Below, piece by piece: positions 62,803 through 64,000 of a stretch of DNA of 64,000 bases. Source of the stretch: Galbibacter sp038433465 (lineage in GTDB: Bacteria; Bacteroidota; Bacteroidia; Flavobacteriales; Flavobacteriaceae); NCBI RefSeq assembly GCF_038433465.1, contig NZ_JAESVF010000003.1:62001-126000 (forward strand), given 5' to 3'. The first letter of the stretch is position 1, and the number at the start of each line of letters is the position of its first letter. The translations under genes and the position numbers were made by a program. Under the pieces are notes generated by a model. It worked only from the letters and a program-made list of their open reading frames with translations. It had not been told where the DNA came from and did not search any database.

Positions 62803-64000
62803 ATGTTACAAAAATTATTGGGAGTATGCCTAAGTATTTTCTTATGGTCATACGCGCATGCACAAGAAACCTACACTATAAACGGGAAGGTTCTTGATGC
62901 AAGTACAAACAAAGTTATTTCGGGAGCTACCCTTTCGGTTGCTAACATCTATGCTGTTTCTGCTGATGATGGAACGTTCAGTTTAAACGGACTACAACAG
63001 GGGAAACACAATTTAAAAATCACACATTTAGGATATGCAACAGCTACAATCCCTATAGATTTATTTGCTGATAAAAGCGACTTTATTATAACGCTAGAAA
63101 GCGAAGATGTCCTTTTGGAAGAAGTAGAATTACAAAGCAAAAAAGTTGATAATTCTTCGGTAGTTTCCATAAGTGCTTCAAAAGAGTTTCTCGAGTCTAA
63201 CCGAGAAAATAGCTTAATGCAAACATTGAGTAAAATTCCTGGTGTAAGCACAATTAATATTGGTTCTGGGCAATCTAAACCAATTATTAGAGGTTTAGGT
63301 TTTAACCGAGTAAGTGTTGTTCAAAACGGTGTAAAACACGAAGCACAGCAATGGGGAAGCGATCATGGACTGGAAATCGATCAATACGGAATTGAACACA
63401 TAGAAATCATTAAAGGGCCCGCTTCTTTAATGTATGGGTCGGATGCTATTGCAGGAGTTGTAGATATTAAACCCTCTGCTGTTCCGTCGAAAGGCTTTTC
63501 GGGAGATGTAAATTTATTAGCAGAAAGCAACAATGATTTATTCGGGATTTCTAGCGGAATAGCATCTAGAAAAGAACATTGGTTTTTCCGTGGACGTTTA
63601 ACTTACAGAGATTACGGAGATTATAAAGTTCCCGCAAATACCATCAATTACGAAGGTTATGTATTCGATTTATATAAAAATCATTTAAGAAATACCGCAG
63701 GAAAAGAAGCCAATGCAAGTGCGAGTTTCGGATTTATTTCAGACAGAATAAAATCAGAAACCTTCATCAGCAATGTAAATGCAAAAAACGGATTCTTTGC
63801 AAATGCTCACGGTTTGGAAGTTAGAACCTCAGATATAGATTACGATAGTTCTAACAGAGATATTGATTTGCCGTATCACACGGTTAACCATTTTAAAATT
63901 GTCAACAATACAAATATCTTTTTTGACACGCATACGCTTACGCTGGATGTTGGCTATCAAAACAATTATAGAGAAGAACATTCCGAGCCTGTTCCGCATG
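62803..64000 (+). CDS. TonB-dependent receptor, 5' part (runs off window end)
   Basis: 399 complete codons in an open frame to the last base. A signal peptide (LLGVCLSIFLWSYAHAQ) precedes a carboxypeptidase-regulatory-like domain (YTINGKVLDASTNKVISGATL, through about residue 100). The plug follows: LMQTLSKIPGVSTINIGSGQSKPIIRGLG near 145, HEAQQWGSDHGLEIDQYG near 188 and IEIIKGPASLMYGSDAIAGVVDI near 208. The HEAQQWGSDHG block occurs in receptors of zinc and copper type, and this agrees with the His/Cys-rich neighbour. The barrel begins near residue 230. The 160 bases before it hold only a small hairpin, AGCTC-TAATAAT-GAGCT. Confidence 0.92.
   Translation, partial: MLQKLLGVCLSIFLWSYAHAQETYTINGKVLDASTNKVISGATLSVANIYAVSADDGTFSLNGLQQGKHNLKITHLGYATATIPIDLFADKSDFIITLESEDVLLEEVELQSKKVDNSSVVSISASKEFLESNRENSLMQTLSKIPGVSTINIGSGQSKPIIRGLGFNRVSVVQNGVKHEAQQWGSDHGLEIDQYGIEHIEIIKGPASLMYGSDAIAGVVDIKPSAVPSKGFSGDVNLLAESNNDLFGISSGIASRKEHWFFRGRLTYRDYGDYKVPANTINYEGYVFDLYKNHLRNTAGKEANASASFGFISDRIKSETFISNVNAKNGFFANAHGLEVRTSDIDYDSSNRDIDLPYHTVNHFKIVNNTNIFFDTHTLTLDVGYQNNYREEHSEPVPH

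Noticed and set aside
1..64000. CRISPR arrays, IS elements, prophage or restriction systems
   Set aside because: No regularly spaced repeats, transposase or integrase motifs, or phage genes were found; the repeats present are scattered intergenic palindromes.

Overview
The window is a 64 kb stretch of chromosome from a member of the Bacteroidota, most likely family Flavobacteriaceae. The evidence is low G+C, A-rich start regions instead of Shine-Dalgarno sites, repeated matches to the Bacteroidota -7 promoter element TAnnTTTG, a lipoprotein with the flavobacterial surface-export signal (Cys-Ser-Asp-Asp-Asp), an end-truncated TonB-dependent receptor with an N-terminal carboxypeptidase-like domain, and family-typical genes (DUF4290, DUF3822, DUF4126, MurA with Asp in place of the catalytic Cys). 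I see no prophage, IS element, CRISPR array, toxin-antitoxin pair or secretion island. This is mainly core chromosome; the accessory signal lies in repeats, regulatory sites and a few lineage-specific genes.

Layout. 1-1.4 kb: 3' end of purL. 1.7-10 kb: fatty-acid degradation: acyl-CoA synthetase, a MarR regulator with a perfect palindrome in its promoter, then fadN-fadA-fadE, with a four-helix-bundle (S23) gene flanked by inverted repeats inserted between fadN and fadA. 10-13 kb: GNAT, DUF1456, flavin oxidoreductase, mnmA. 13.4-15.3 kb: four-FAS1 surface lipoprotein. 15.4-23.9 kb (minus strand): yidC, pyrG, DUF3820, a repeat-rich gap, osmC, a LysM/periplasmic-binding-like protein, guaA. 24-28 kb: a minus-strand run ppk2, M28 peptidase, DUF1801, GT39 glycosyltransferase. 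28-31 kb: two envelope proteins, pterin dehydratase, yebC. 31-34.2 kb: probable Kdo/Kdo8N operon (kdsB, HAD, kdnB-like, acyltransferase). 34-38.7 kb: DUF4126, a RecD/Dda-like helicase, pilin-like protein, DUF3822, rsmD, RNase P RNA. 38.7-39.6 kb: gene-free repeat region. 39.6-41.3 kb: dnaX. 41.3-45.2 kb: secreted proteins of unknown role. 45.2-49.3 kb: miaE and a polyphosphate operon (sixA-like, ppk1, ppx). 49.4-52.9 kb: pyrR-pyrB-STAS-like-rnz-pdxH. 53-62 kb: NTF2-like, murA, DUF4290, DUF493, AAA ATPase, recQ, fmt, HU, AlgH, class IV aminotransferase, START-like protein. 62.1 kb: tRNA-Met(CAT). 62.3-64 kb: His/Cys-rich membrane protein and the start of a TonB-dependent receptor, probably for metal uptake.

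How the genes connect. Long-chain acids are activated by the synthetase and oxidised by FadE, FadN and FadA under likely MarR control. Polyphosphate is made by PPK1, degraded by Ppx and can drive nucleotide phosphorylation through PPK2. pyrG, pyrB/pyrR, guaA and purL belong to nucleotide synthesis. murA, the kdsB cluster, yidC and the LysM protein belong to envelope building.

Most notable observations: an 11-A slippery run in dnaX placed just after domain III with a stop codon immediately in the -1 frame, predicting a short gamma-type subunit; the inverted-repeat-bounded S23 gene inside the beta-oxidation operon; a promoter nested in a terminator hairpin before the class IV aminotransferase; several promoters so close to start codons that leaderless transcripts are predicted; and a kdnB-like gene without a nearby kdnA. 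All product names rest on reading motifs by eye; no database search was run.
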